Shown: positions 9,743 to 18,091 of the stretch, piece after piece
Numbering within the stretch: position 1 is the stretch's first letter
How the letters are laid out: the number at the start of each line of letters is the position of its first letter
NCBI RefSeq assembly: GCF_026965555.1
Contig: NZ_CP114040.1
Span: 124,001 to 188,000, forward strand
Length of the DNA: 64,000 nucleotides
Source: Nannocystis punicea
Lineage (GTDB): Bacteria > Myxococcota_A > Polyangia > Nannocystales > Nannocystaceae
Direction of reading: 5' to 3'
Notes under the pieces: model-generated
The model's input: the letters and a program-made list of their open reading frames with translations, nothing else
What the model was told of the DNA's origin: nothing
The model's database searches: none
Made by a program: the position numbers and the translations under genes

Positions 9743-10666
9743 ATGGACGACCTCGACGACTACGGCCGCGACTACGTCCCGCAGGCGGCGGCCGGCGTCG
9801 CCGACCACGCGATCCGCAGCGGCGACCGCTACGTCGGCCGGCGCGACCTGCTGCGGGCGGTCGCGGTCGCCGTCTCCGGCGCCGAGGCCGACGTGCAGCT
9901 CGGCGTCGACCCGGGCACCTTCTACTGCGCCGACCAACTGGCCAACCTGATCGCGCTGGCCGGCGAGCCGGCGTTCGCCGGCGTGCTGAGCGGCTTCATC
10001 CACGTCCCGCCCGACCGCAGCACCGGCGCGGCCGCGGTCGCGGCGACGCACCTGCTCTCGCGGGCCGACAACCTGCAACAGTGCGCGCGGGTGGTCGCCA
10101 CGGCGGTGCGTGAGCTGTCCGAAGGGACAGACGGTGCGACGGTCGTGCTCACCGCGTTCGGGCCGTTCGCCGGGGTGATCGACAACCCGACCGCGGCGTT
10201 CGTCGGCGACGCCGACCACCTCGACGCGACCGCGCGCCTGGCCGTCGCGGGCCTGACTCTGGTGGAGCGCGAGCCGCTCGGCGCGGCCACGCTGCACCGC
10301 TACGCCGGCGAAGGTCGGAAGCTGGTGCTGGCCACCGCGGTGCTGCCGCTCGCGGCCACCGCCGCCGCCGCGCTGGCGGGTCGCTACTTCGACACCGATA
10401 CCACCGCGGCCAACTTTCGCCGCGCGCTCGGGGTGATCGTCGCGGTGCAGCCGCCGCGGGCGATCGTCAGCCTCGGGGTCGACAGCGGTCAGGTGCTGCG
10501 CCCGGCTCGCCCGGCCTTCCGCGTCGAGACGCAGACCCGCGGCTTCCACGGCGCCACGCGCGGGCGCACCGCGAGCGACGCGTACCAGCGCCACCTCGAG
10601 CTGGCCCGCCTGTTCCTGCGCGCCAGGGCGCGGGGCGACGGGCCGCTGCGCTTTCAGCCGGACTGA
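9743..10666 (+). CDS. Pyroglutamyl peptidase I-like protein, circularly permuted
   Basis: A 307-residue protein with peptidase C15 motifs in permuted order. Residues 35-125 match the usual C-terminal half: DPGTFYCADQL with nucleophile-like Cys62, then SGFIHVPP with His87, then an amphipathic terminal helix. Residues 132-270 match the usual N-terminal half: VVLTAFGPFAG and NPT (136-150), a VLPL strand (200), PRAIVSLGVDSGQ (238-250) and FRVET with Glu262, which fits the catalytic Glu. In ordinary C15 enzymes the order is FGPFGG, Glu, Cys, His. All three catalytic residues remain. The junction LSEGTD (125-130) is encoded exactly by a dispersed hairpin repeat. Removal of N-terminal pyroglutamate is therefore possible but unproven. 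Confidence 0.7.
   Translation: MDDLDDYGRDYVPQAAAGVADHAIRSGDRYVGRRDLLRAVAVAVSGAEADVQLGVDPGTFYCADQLANLIALAGEPAFAGVLSGFIHVPPDRSTGAAAVAATHLLSRADNLQQCARVVATAVRELSEGTDGATVVLTAFGPFAGVIDNPTAAFVGDADHLDATARLAVAGLTLVEREPLGAATLHRYAGEGRKLVLATAVLPLAATAAAALAGRYFDTDTTAANFRRALGVIVAVQPPRAIVSLGVDSGQVLRPARPAFRVETQTRGFHGATRGRTASDAYQRHLELARLFLRARARGDGPLRFQPD
10115..10130. repeat. Hairpin-repeat copy at the permutation junction
   Basis: CTGTCC-GAAG-GGACAG has perfect 6-bp arms and encodes LSEGT(D), exactly between the two peptidase halves. Confidence 0.8.
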
Positions 10667-10694
10667 GGCCTGTTCGTCGGCTGGCCGATCGAGC

Positions 10695-10722
10695 ATGTTT
10701 TAATGGCCATGTCCGTAGAATG
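10695..10722. repeat. Two-unit hairpin-repeat array
   Basis: Two degenerate 14-bp units (ATGTTTTAATGGCC, ATGTCCGTAGAATG) begin 28 bases after the stop of the permuted peptidase. The rest of the 267-bp gap to 10934 shows no gene. Confidence 0.5.
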
Positions 10723-10933
10723 CGACGCGTCCAGCTCCGAGGTGGAGCGCGAGTGGCGAGAATGAGAGGCGCAGCGCGAGAGCGATCGAGCATGGCGAGG
10801 GCGGTGCTGCTCGCGTGGATGGCCAGGGCCGGCTCGAGATCGACGGAGGGCAGAGCCGCGACTCGCCGCGGGCCGCGAATCGTCGACGACCTGCGAGCGA
10901 GCGCGTGACTCGCCAGCCCGCGAGAGTTCGCGC

Positions 10934-11650
10934 TTACGCCAGCCCCGCGAGCGCGAGGGCGACGCAGGCGAACAGCACCCCGAGCTCGATGCGGCTGCAG
11001 GCGGGCGCGGACAGGCGCTTGCGGACGCGGCCGCCGGCGAGGTTGCCGGCGAGGATCGCCAGCGCCAGCGCGGCGGAGAGCAGGGCGGTCTCGCCGGTGA
11101 CGAGGCCGCCGAACCCGTAGGCGGCGATCCGGCCGACGTGCATGGCGACCGCGGTGGCGGCCGCGGTGGCGACGTAGGCCGCGCCGGAGAGCCCGGCCGA
11201 CTGCAGGATGGCGCCGATGGCCAGGCCGGCGCTGCCCGTGGTCGCCGCCATCGCCCCGATCGCCGCGCCCGCGGGCACCAGCGCGGCCGCGGGCGGCGGG
11301 CGCGGCAGCCACCAGCCGAGCGCGCGGGCCAGGGCGAGCGCGCTCGTGAGCACCAGCAGGAGCTGCAGCACGGCGGTCGGCATGGCCACCACCAGCAGGC
11401 CGCCGAGAGCGCTGCCCGGCAGCGCGCCCAGCGCGAACGGCCAGGCGATCCGCCGGTCGACCTCGTCGCGCCCGACGGCCCAGCGGTGCAGGTTGCCGAC
11501 CAGCAGCGCCGGCGACGACAGCGCCAGGGCCTCCGCCGGGCTCATCCGCAGCGACAGCGCGAGGATCAAAAAAACTCCGCCGCCGAGACCGGCGACGGTC
11601 GTCAGCCAACCCGCGACCCATCCCAGCAACAGCAGCAACCCGATCTCCAC
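10934..11650 (-). CDS. TauE/SafE (TSUP) family permease
   Basis: A 238-residue protein, almost entirely hydrophobic, with about eight membrane helices. It has the two-fold repeat style of the sulfite exporter TauE/SafE family: GLGGG near residue 21 and an ATTGSAGLAIGAI segment opening the second half. It probably moves sulfite or an organosulfonate or organic acid anion across the inner membrane; the substrate is not readable. GTG 11650 follows AGGAGG. It is divergent from the LysR-type gene, which is therefore its likely regulator. Confidence 0.85.
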   Translation of the reverse strand: MEIGLLLLLGWVAGWLTTVAGLGGGVFLILALSLRMSPAEALALSSPALLVGNLHRWAVGRDEVDRRIAWPFALGALPGSALGGLLVVAMPTAVLQLLLVLTSALALARALGWWLPRPPPAAALVPAGAAIGAMAATTGSAGLAIGAILQSAGLSGAAYVATAAATAVAMHVGRIAAYGFGGLVTGETALLSAALALAILAGNLAGGRVRKRLSAPACSRIELGVLFACVALALAGLA

Positions 11651-11733
11651 GAAGCGACCTCCTGGGCCTGGTGTAGTGCCCAGACCACCATCTTCAAAAT
11701 CGAATCTTCGGAAGGCTGCTATAAAGATTCCTG
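11651..11733. promoter_or_regulatory. Divergent promoter region, TauE / LysR
   Basis: An 83-bp divergent spacer. TATAAA at 11720-11725 lies only 8 bases before the LysR ATG with no Shine-Dalgarno, so a near-leaderless message is possible. CTTC-N15-GAAG at about 11693-11715, with ATCTTC / AATCTTC direct words, is a candidate LysR-type site. On the minus strand, TTGAAG followed 16 bases later by TACACC could serve the permease. Confidence 0.35.
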
Positions 11734-12582
11734 ATGATCGACGAGCTCCGTCACTTCCTGCTCATCGTCGAGCTCGGCACCTTCACCGAGGCGGCGCGGC
11801 GGGCACATTTGTCTCAGCCGGCGCTCACTGCCTCGATCCAGCGGCTCGAGGGGGCCTTCGGGGCCCGGCTGCTCGACCGCGGGCCGGGCGGGGCGACGCC
11901 GACCGCGGCCGGGGCGGCGCTGGTGTCGCGGGCGGGGGCGGTGCTGGCGGCGCTCGACGACGCGAAGCGGGCGGTGGCGGAGATCGAAGGCCTGCACGCG
12001 GGCGAGGTGCGGGTCGGCGCGGGGGCGACCGCGTGCACGTACCTGCTGCCGGCGACTCTGGCCCTGTACCGGGCGGAGCACCCGGGCGTGCGGTTCTTGC
12101 TGCGCGAGGCCAACACCGACGAGGTGCTCGACGCGCTGCACCGCGGCGACCTCGACCTCGGCGTCATCACCACCGACCGTGGCGAGCCGTGGTTCGTCGA
12201 CGAGATGATCCTCGTCGCCGCCCCCGACTTGCCCGATCCGTCGCACGCCCCGTTCGTCACCTTCGCCCGCGGGACCACCTCGCGCGAGCTGCTCGAGCGC
12301 CACTTCCCGGGCGCGGAGATCGTGATGGAGCTCGGCAGCATCGCCTCGGTCAAGGGCAACGTGCGCGCCGGCATCGGCGTCGCGTTGATCAGCCGCGCCT
12401 CCGCCCGTCACGACCTGTCTCAGGGCCGCCTCGTCGAGGTGCCCGACCCGCGGACCCCGATCGCCCGCCCGCTCCACCTCGTCCACCGCGGCATCGACCG
12501 CCTGCCGCCCGCCGCCGCCCGCCTGCGCGAGCTGCTGCTGGCGCACCCGCCCGACCGCCCGCCCGTCCGCCGCGCGAGCTGA
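11734..12582 (+). CDS. LysR-family transcriptional regulator
   Basis: A 282-residue protein. The N-terminal winged helix-turn-helix is typical: LRHFLLIVELGTFTEAA, HLSQPALTASIQRLE, then FGARLLDRG. The remaining 190 residues form the periplasmic-binding-like effector domain (GVRFLLREANTDEVLDAL, DLDLGVITT). It probably controls the divergent permease in response to that permease's substrate; this rests on position only. The recognition helix and length (about 290 in the family) are normal. Confidence 0.88.
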   Translation: MIDELRHFLLIVELGTFTEAARRAHLSQPALTASIQRLEGAFGARLLDRGPGGATPTAAGAALVSRAGAVLAALDDAKRAVAEIEGLHAGEVRVGAGATACTYLLPATLALYRAEHPGVRFLLREANTDEVLDALHRGDLDLGVITTDRGEPWFVDEMILVAAPDLPDPSHAPFVTFARGTTSRELLERHFPGAEIVMELGSIASVKGNVRAGIGVALISRASARHDLSQGRLVEVPDPRTPIARPLHLVHRGIDRLPPAAARLRELLLAHPPDRPPVRRAS

Positions 12583-12649
12583 GCTCGCTCGCTGCGCGTG
12601 GGACCTGCGCTGGGCAGCCGCGTGGCGTCGTGTTAGACGCGCGCTCGAG

Positions 12650-13162
12650 ATGCTGAAGTGTCAGTGGGATCGCGTCTGCGAGAATTTCAACGAGATCGGC
12701 GCCCGCTGCGATCGCAACCGGGTGAAGGAGCAGATGTTCTGCGAAGTTCACCTCCAACGGCTCTGCATCGCGGCGTTGCAGCAGGCCAGGCCGCGAGAAC
12801 CCGGCGCGGCCGCCAAGTTCGGGCGGGAGCTCGTGCTGCGGAGCCTGGCGGGCGTCGGGGGGTTCCTGGCGGGTGCCCTGTTCAAACACTACTGGCCCAT
12901 GATCGTCGAGGCGGTGAACTCGTTCATGATCCACGTCCCGCCGGCCGGCGCCGAAGGGACCGACGAGTTGACGTTCCGGTGGGGCGAGCAGGAGATCGAC
13001 TTGCTGTCGCCGACTGGTTGGGAGGGCGCACGCACGGTGGTCGTCCGCCCGCAGCTCGGGTTGCCTGCGGAGCTCGTGCGCCAGCTCGAGAACGGGGACG
13101 GGTGGACGGCGGTCGGCCGGATCCTCGAACACCTGGTCCGAGCCGAGCAATCGCCCTCGTGA
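12650..13162 (+). CDS. Cys-rich N-terminal, single-pass hypothetical protein
   Basis: A 170-residue protein. The first 40 residues carry Cys4, Cys10, Cys20, Cys31, His34 and Cys39, spaced like a small zinc-binding site. A moderately hydrophobic stretch (about 66-88, GVGGFLAGALFKHYWPMIV) may be a membrane helix. The C-terminal part is mixed alpha/beta with no family I recognise. There is no good Shine-Dalgarno and no partner gene, so the call rests on codon style and open frame. Confidence 0.5.
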   Translation: MLKCQWDRVCENFNEIGARCDRNRVKEQMFCEVHLQRLCIAALQQARPREPGAAAKFGRELVLRSLAGVGGFLAGALFKHYWPMIVEAVNSFMIHVPPAGAEGTDELTFRWGEQEIDLLSPTGWEGARTVVVRPQLGLPAELVRQLENGDGWTAVGRILEHLVRAEQSPS

Positions 13163-13174
13163 GCCGAGTCGAGA

Positions 13175-13202
13175 ATGTCCCGAAGGGCATGTCTCGAGAG
13201 GC
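13175..13202. repeat. Two-unit hairpin-repeat array
   Basis: Units ATGTCCCGAAGGGC and ATGTCTCGAGAGGC joined directly, starting 13 bases after the stop at 13162. Each can fold alone (arms ATGTCC/GGGCAT and ATGTCT/AGGCAT). Confidence 0.75.
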
Positions 13203-13250
13203 ATGTGATGCAGGCTTGCGCGCCGGGCTCGGCTGGTCGAGACTGGCCTC

Positions 13251-16200
13251 GTGTCGCGCAGGTTTTTAATAGGCGTCGCGGTCGCGCTGGTGCTGCTGGC
13301 GATCGCCGCGTGGTGGTTGCTCGAGCGGCCGGGGCCCGCGGAGGCGCTCGCGGAGGAGCGGCCCGATCGGGCGGCGCGGGCGGCCGAGATCGCGCGGGAG
13401 CGGACGGAGGCGCGGGCGCGCGGCGAGGTCGACATCTCGCCTTGCTCGGCCGCGGGGCGGGTCGTCGACGCGGCGAACGGGCGGGGCATCGCCGGCGCGG
13501 TGGTGATGCTGCGACCCAAGGGCCTCGGCGCGCCGGTGGGGTTCGGCGATTCGGGCGCGCCGATCACCGCGCGCACCGACGCCTCGGGCGACTGGTCGGT
13601 GCCGCTGGTGCGGCCGGGCCACTACATCCTCAGCGCCGCGGCGGCCGGATATTTACCATATGTCCGCAAAGACCTGTCCCTTCAATCAGGCAACGCTCAC
13701 GCCGGCCTCGACGCCGCGCTGGTGCCCGGGGGTCACGCGCTGCGCGGCACCGTGAGCGACATCGGCGGCGGGCCGGTCGAGGGCGCGATCGTCAGCGTCG
13801 ACCGCCAGGGCGAGGGCAACGTGATCCAGTTCAGCCGCGCCTCGTTCCCGGCGGTCAGCGACGCCGAGGGCCGGTTCGAGGTGCAGGTCGCCGACGGCCT
13901 GTATCAGGTCGCGGCCTGGCACGCCGACTACACCGGCGACAGCGAGGCCGTCGACGTGGCCGGCGGCCCGCGCTCGGTCGACCTGCGGCTGGTGCCGGCG
14001 GCCTCGGTCGAGGGCACGGTGCGCGGCGACCCCGGCGACGCGCCGGTCACGGGTGCGGTCGTCAGCGTCGGCGAGTTCGGCGGCTTCGGCGGCGCCTCGG
14101 CGGTCAGCGACGAGCGCGGCCGGTTCCGCCTCGGCGGCCTGGCCTCGGGCGCGCACAGCCTGTGGGCGGCCGCGGCCGGGCACGCCTCGCGCGAGCCGGC
14201 GAAGGTCGAGCTGGGGATCGGCGAGTCGCTCACAGGCGTCGAGATCCGCGTCGAGCGGGCGTTCAAGATCTCCGGCTTCGTCGCGCCCAGAGACGACCCG
14301 CGCAAGGCCCTCGACGGGGTCATGGTCGGCGCCCTGTCGCTGGACCCGTTCGCGCTGCGCCCGGCGACCGGGCCGAGCGCGGTCGACGGTTACTTCGAGG
14401 TGCTCGGCGTACGGCCCGGCACGTACATGCTCGGCTCGGTGGCCGAGCAGGCGCTGCCGGAGATCCTCGGCGGCCCGAGCGTGACCGTGGTTGACGCCGA
14501 CGTCAGCGGGGTGCTGGTCGAGCTCGACCGCGGGGTCGAGGTGCGCGGGCGGGTCGAGCCGCCGGCGATGGCGGCGGTGTCGCTCACCCTCGCCGACGAA
14601 GAGGCGGGCTTCCTGTCGTTCCTCGCCAACCTCGGCAACGTCCTGGTCCGCAGCCGGGCCGACGCCGGCGGCGAGTTCACGCTGCGGCCGGTCAAGCCGG
14701 GCAAGCTGCGCGTGGTCGCCGAGGCGCCCGACGGCAGCCGCGGGCAGGTCGACGTCGAGGTCGGCGCCGAGGGGCTGCGCGGCGCGGTGGTGGTGCTCGA
14801 GCCGCGGGCGACGGTCACCGGCCGGGTGGTCGACGCCCGCGGCGCGCCGGTCAAGGGCGGCAGCGTGCAGCTGCTGCCGGTGGCGCCGAAGCGCGACGGC
14901 GCGGCCGCGGTGACGTTCGACGCCGACCGCCGCGACCGCTACCCGATCGCCGAGGACGGCACCTACGCGGCGCGCGGCCTCGACGGCGGCGAGTACGAGG
15001 TGCGGGTGCTCGACCGTGCGGGCAATGTGATCCGCTGGGATGTCCCTGCGGACAGGTCGTACGAACCGGCGCGAAAGACCGTCGCCGCGGCGGTCGTCAC
15101 GCCCGGCGTCGACCTGGTGGTCGAGGTGCGCGACGGGGTGCTGCGCGGGGTGGTGCTCGACCCCGACGGCGCGCCCACGCCCGACGCGTGGATCACCGCC
15201 ACGCCGGAGCAGCGCGACCCGGCCGAGAGCCCGTTCCACCGGCCCGAGGCCGCCAAGTCGGGCGAGAAGGTCGGGCTCGTGCCCGAGGCGCCGAAGGAGC
15301 CCGGCGCGGGGGCAAGGGCCGCGTTCTTCGGGCGCGGCGAGCCGGTGCTGTCGGGCGAGGACGGTCGCTTCGAGTTCACCGGCCTCGCGCGTCGGACCTA
15401 CACCCTGCGCGCCGAGGCCCTCCGCGGCAGCGCGCGTGTCGAGGTGTCCGGCCTGTCCCCGGGGACAGACGTGCGACTGCAGGTGGTCCCGCTCGCCGAG
15501 CTGACGGTCACCGCGCTGGCGGGCGGCAAGCCGGTGCCGCGCTGGGAGCTGCACCTCACCCACAAGAAGCAGGGCGGGGTCACCAGCAACGACCGCGAGA
15601 CCGTCGACAGCGCGACTGGCGGCCGGCGCCTCGACCACCTCGAGCCCGGCGAGTACGAGCTGATCGCGGTGGCCGACGCCGGCCGCGTCGAGCACCCGCT
15701 CGAGCTGAAGCCGGGCGAGCGCGCGGCGGTCACCCTCGACCTGCAGCCGTGGGCCAGGCTGCGCGGCGTCCTGCTCGACTCGCGCAGCGGCCAGCCGCTG
15801 GCTGGCATGTCGGTGATGACTTTCGGCAAGGGCGAGCGGACCGGCGGCCTGATCGGCAGCCTGTTCGGCAAGGGCCCGCGCACCGACGCGAGCGGCCGCT
15901 TCGAGCTCGCCAGCGTCAGCCCCGGCGCCGGCGAGCTGCACTTCGTCGACGGCGACCTGTCCGACGTCGGCATCATCGCCCGCGCCGACTACTCGGTGGC
16001 GGCCGGCGTCGAGGCCGACCTCGGCACGATCTACGGCGTCGCTGCCGGCAAGATCGCCAGGGCCGAGCGCGGCGACCTCGGCCTGCGCACCCGTCTGGCC
16101 ACCGAGGCGAGCCGGCCGCGGCCGCTCGGCGAGCAGCCGGAGCCGTTGAAGGAGAAGGAAGATCCGCGGGCGCCGAAGCGGCTGTGGATCGAGGCGGTCA

Positions 16201-16433
16201 CGATCGACGGGCCGGCCGACCGGGCCGGGGTGCAGCCCGGCGACGAGGTCGTCGGCGTCGACGGCCTGGCCGTCTCCGCGACCAACTCGGAGAACGCCGC
16301 GCGCATGCTGGCGCCCGCCAGCGTCCGCCGCGGCCAGAGCGTGGCGCTCGAGCTGGCCCGCGCCGGCGGCCGCGAGACGGTCACGCTCGAGGCCGCAGCG
16401 CGGCCGCCCGAGCCGGGTCTTCATACGCAGTGA
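13251..16433 (+). CDS. Membrane-anchored multi-domain protein, carboxypeptidase-regulatory-like repeats plus PDZ
   Basis: A 1060-residue protein. One N-terminal anchor (FLIGVAVALVLLAIAAWWLL) is followed by a long chain of beta-sandwich repeats of the carboxypeptidase-regulatory / CnaB type. Typical words recur: GRVVDAANGRGIAGAVV, RTDASGDWSVPLVRPGHY and GRVVDARGAPVKGG. A PDZ-like domain ends it (about 985-1050: GPADRAGVQPGDEVVGVDGL). The bulk should lie in the periplasm, with the PDZ binding a protein C-terminus. The family is common in myxobacteria and the role is unknown. GTG 13251 has no clear Shine-Dalgarno. Hairpin repeats lie in frame at 15040 and 15453. The last 60 bases and the following 71 are duplicated downstream. 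Confidence 0.75.
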   Translation: MSRRFLIGVAVALVLLAIAAWWLLERPGPAEALAEERPDRAARAAEIARERTEARARGEVDISPCSAAGRVVDAANGRGIAGAVVMLRPKGLGAPVGFGDSGAPITARTDASGDWSVPLVRPGHYILSAAAAGYLPYVRKDLSLQSGNAHAGLDAALVPGGHALRGTVSDIGGGPVEGAIVSVDRQGEGNVIQFSRASFPAVSDAEGRFEVQVADGLYQVAAWHADYTGDSEAVDVAGGPRSVDLRLVPAASVEGTVRGDPGDAPVTGAVVSVGEFGGFGGASAVSDERGRFRLGGLASGAHSLWAAAAGHASREPAKVELGIGESLTGVEIRVERAFKISGFVAPRDDPRKALDGVMVGALSLDPFALRPATGPSAVDGYFEVLGVRPGTYMLGSVAEQALPEILGGPSVTVVDADVSGVLVELDRGVEVRGRVEPPAMAAVSLTLADEEAGFLSFLANLGNVLVRSRADAGGEFTLRPVKPGKLRVVAEAPDGSRGQVDVEVGAEGLRGAVVVLEPRATVTGRVVDARGAPVKGGSVQLLPVAPKRDGAAAVTFDADRRDRYPIAEDGTYAARGLDGGEYEVRVLDRAGNVIRWDVPADRSYEPARKTVAAAVVTPGVDLVVEVRDGVLRGVVLDPDGAPTPDAWITATPEQRDPAESPFHRPEAAKSGEKVGLVPEAPKEPGAGARAAFFGRGEPVLSGEDGRFEFTGLARRTYTLRAEALRGSARVEVSGLSPGTDVRLQVVPLAELTVTALAGGKPVPRWELHLTHKKQGGVTSNDRETVDSATGGRRLDHLEPGEYELIAVADAGRVEHPLELKPGERAAVTLDLQPWARLRGVLLDSRSGQPLAGMSVMTFGKGERTGGLIGSLFGKGPRTDASGRFELASVSPGAGELHFVDGDLSDVGIIARADYSVAAGVEADLGTIYGVAAGKIARAERGDLGLRTRLATEASRPRPLGEQPEPLKEKEDPRAPKRLWIEAVTIDGPADRAGVQPGDEVVGVDGLAVSATNSENAARMLAPASVRRGQSVALELARAGGRETVTLEAAARPPEPGLHTQ
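15040..15055. repeat. In-frame hairpin-repeat copy
   Basis: ATGTCC-CTGC-GGACAG in the repeat protein, encoding DVPADR. A degraded copy (TATGTCCGCAAAGACC) lies at about 13660. Confidence 0.55.
15453..15468. repeat. Perfect 16-bp palindromic repeat copy
   Basis: CTGTCCCCGGGGACAG is a perfect palindrome, encoding LSPGTD. The peptide echoes LSEGTD and MPEGTD encoded by other copies. Confidence 0.65.
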
Positions 16434-16635
16434 CGGGCGGCGCGGGCCAGGCCGAGCGGCGTGACGCAAGAGGCCGCGAATACAGCACGTGCCGGCGCGC
16501 TAGCGAGACGGTCACGCTCGAGGCCGCAGCGCGGCCGCCCGAGCCGGGTCTTCATGCGCAGTGACGGGCGGCGCGGGCCAGGTCGAGCGGCGTGACGCAA
16601 GAGGCCGCGAACGACCGCACGTGCCGGCGCGCTCG
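16374..16635. repeat. 131-bp tandem duplication at a gene 3' end
   Basis: The block starting GAGACGGTCACGCTCGAGG at 16374 recurs at 16505 with very few changes (ATACGCAG to ATGCGCAG, CCAGGCC to CCAGGTC). It contains the last 19 codons and stop of the PDZ protein plus 71 bases of flank. The second copy keeps the stop but has no start. Confidence 0.9.
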
Positions 16636-16744
16636 GCTCCTCGCCGGGGCCGCGGCCCGCGTCCTGGAAGCTTGCGGCGCCCTCACCGGGGCCGTCCAGC
16701 TCGTGCGAGCTGGTGGGCCGGCGAGACACCGGCTCGTGAAGAAC

Positions 16745-16811
16745 ATGTCCTCAAGAACATGTCCTTCGTATCATGCCGTCATGGACATGCTCTTATGGGC
16801 ATGTCCAGAAG
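16745..16811. repeat. Five-unit hairpin-repeat array
   Basis: Five 14-bp units run from 16745, 16759, 16773, 16787 and 16801 (ATGTCCTCAAGAAC, ATGTCCTTCGTATC, ATGCCGTCATGGAC, ATGCTCTTATGGGC, ATGTCCAGAAG). The last unit directly abuts the stop of the minus-strand GFA gene at 16813. Confidence 0.85.
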
Positions 16812-16812
16812 C

Positions 16813-17175
16813 TCAGGCGCTCTTGCCGTCGTACTTGTTGACGCTGAGCTTGTCGACGTCGACGTCGTCGAGGCAGCGGACGTTGACGGCGACCATCTCG
16901 GTGCCGTCGGGGCCGACGCCGCGGGCGAACGAGCGGATCCCGCAAGCGTCGCAGAACAGGTGATGGATCCGCTTGCTGGCGAACTGGTAGTCGGTCAGGT
17001 GGTCGTCGCCGCCGGTCAGGCGGAACTCGCTCTTGGGCACGAACGCCAGGACGGCGCCGGTCTTGCCGCAGATGCTGCAGTTGCAGGAGAGGACGGGCTG
17101 GCCGAGGTCGAGGTTGACCTCGTAGCGGACCTTGCCGCAGTGGCAGCCGCCGGAGTGCTGAGTGGCTTGGGTCAT
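16813..17175 (-). CDS. GFA-family (glutathione-dependent formaldehyde-activating-like) protein
   Basis: A 120-residue single-domain protein with the family zinc sites all visible: CHC at 11-13, CNCSIC at 31-36 and FCDACG at 74-79. GFA/CENP-V proteins bind two zincs. The founding member acts on S-hydroxymethylglutathione, but most relatives are of unknown activity. ATG 17175 was chosen; a GTG 21 bases upstream is an alternative. It is divergent from an AraC regulator with 56 bases between starts, so that regulator may control it. Confidence 0.85.
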   Translation of the reverse strand: MTQATQHSGGCHCGKVRYEVNLDLGQPVLSCNCSICGKTGAVLAFVPKSEFRLTGGDDHLTDYQFASKRIHHLFCDACGIRSFARGVGPDGTEMVAVNVRCLDDVDVDKLSVNKYDGKSA

Positions 17176-17231
17176 GGTGTGAGGATGCCCTGACACGGCC
17201 CCGCCGCGTATTGTAGAAATGCGACACGCCG

Positions 17232-18077
17232 ATGCACCGCGCCAGCACGCGCTCGGGAGGGGTCCTCCATCCGCACGCCGCGCGGGGGCAGTTCTCGCTG
17301 ACGCGTCACCTGCCGGCGGCCGACCTGTCGCGGTGGGTCGAGCGCCACTGGACGGTCCGCTGGGACCTGCGCGGGCGCCCGCCGCACGTGCAGGAGACGC
17401 TGCCGCACCCGTGCGTGAACCTGGCGATCACCGCCCGCGGCGCGGCGATCCACGGCTGCGAGACGCACCGCTCGGGCGTGCAGCTGCGCGGCGAGGGCCG
17501 CGTGTTCGGCACGAAGTTCCGCCCGGGGGCCTTCTTCCCGTTCCTGCAGCGGCCGCTGGCCCAGCTGACCGACCGCGACGTGCCGCTTGGCGAGGTGTTC
17601 GGCCCGGCCGCGGACGAGCTCGCCGAGGCGGTGCTGGCCGCCGAGGACGACGCGGCTCAGGTCGCTCTGGTCGAGGCCTTCCTGCGCGCGCGCTCGCCGG
17701 CGCCGGACCCGAGCGTCGACCGCGTGCTCGAGGTGGTCCGCCTGGCGCTCGACCACCCCGCGATCGCCCGCGTCGAACAGCTCGCCGAGCTGGCGCAGAT
17801 CCCCGCCCGCTCGCTGCAGCGGCTGTTCCGCCGCTACGTCGGCGTCGGCCCGAAGTGGGTCATCCGCTGCTTCCGCCTCCACGAGGCCGCCGAACGCCTG
17901 GCCGCCGACCGCGTCCTCGACGGCGCGACCCTCGCCGCCGAACTCGGCTACTTCGACCAGGCCCACTTCATCCGCGACTTCAAGGCGCTCATCGGCAGCG
18001 CGCCCAGCGAGTACGCCGCCCGCTGCGCCGCCGAGGCCGCGATGCTCGCAGGAAGCCACGACGAGCGCCGCGCGTGA
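17232..18077 (+). CDS. AraC-family regulator
   Basis: A 281-residue protein. The N-terminal domain (RHLPAADLSRWVERHWTVRWDL, KFRPGAFFPFL) is of the type found in many AraC proteins of actinobacteria and myxobacteria. The C-terminal double helix-turn-helix (about 185-275) is clear: QLAELAQIPARSLQRLFRRYVGVGPKW, then LAAELGYFDQAHFIRDFKALIG. It probably controls the divergent GFA gene; effector unknown. Its stop overlaps the GTG of the following frame. Confidence 0.88.
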   Translation: MHRASTRSGGVLHPHAARGQFSLTRHLPAADLSRWVERHWTVRWDLRGRPPHVQETLPHPCVNLAITARGAAIHGCETHRSGVQLRGEGRVFGTKFRPGAFFPFLQRPLAQLTDRDVPLGEVFGPAADELAEAVLAAEDDAAQVALVEAFLRARSPAPDPSVDRVLEVVRLALDHPAIARVEQLAELAQIPARSLQRLFRRYVGVGPKWVIRCFRLHEAAERLAADRVLDGATLAAELGYFDQAHFIRDFKALIGSAPSEYAARCAAEAAMLAGSHDERRA

Positions 18078-18091
18078 ACGGCGAGAAGCGC

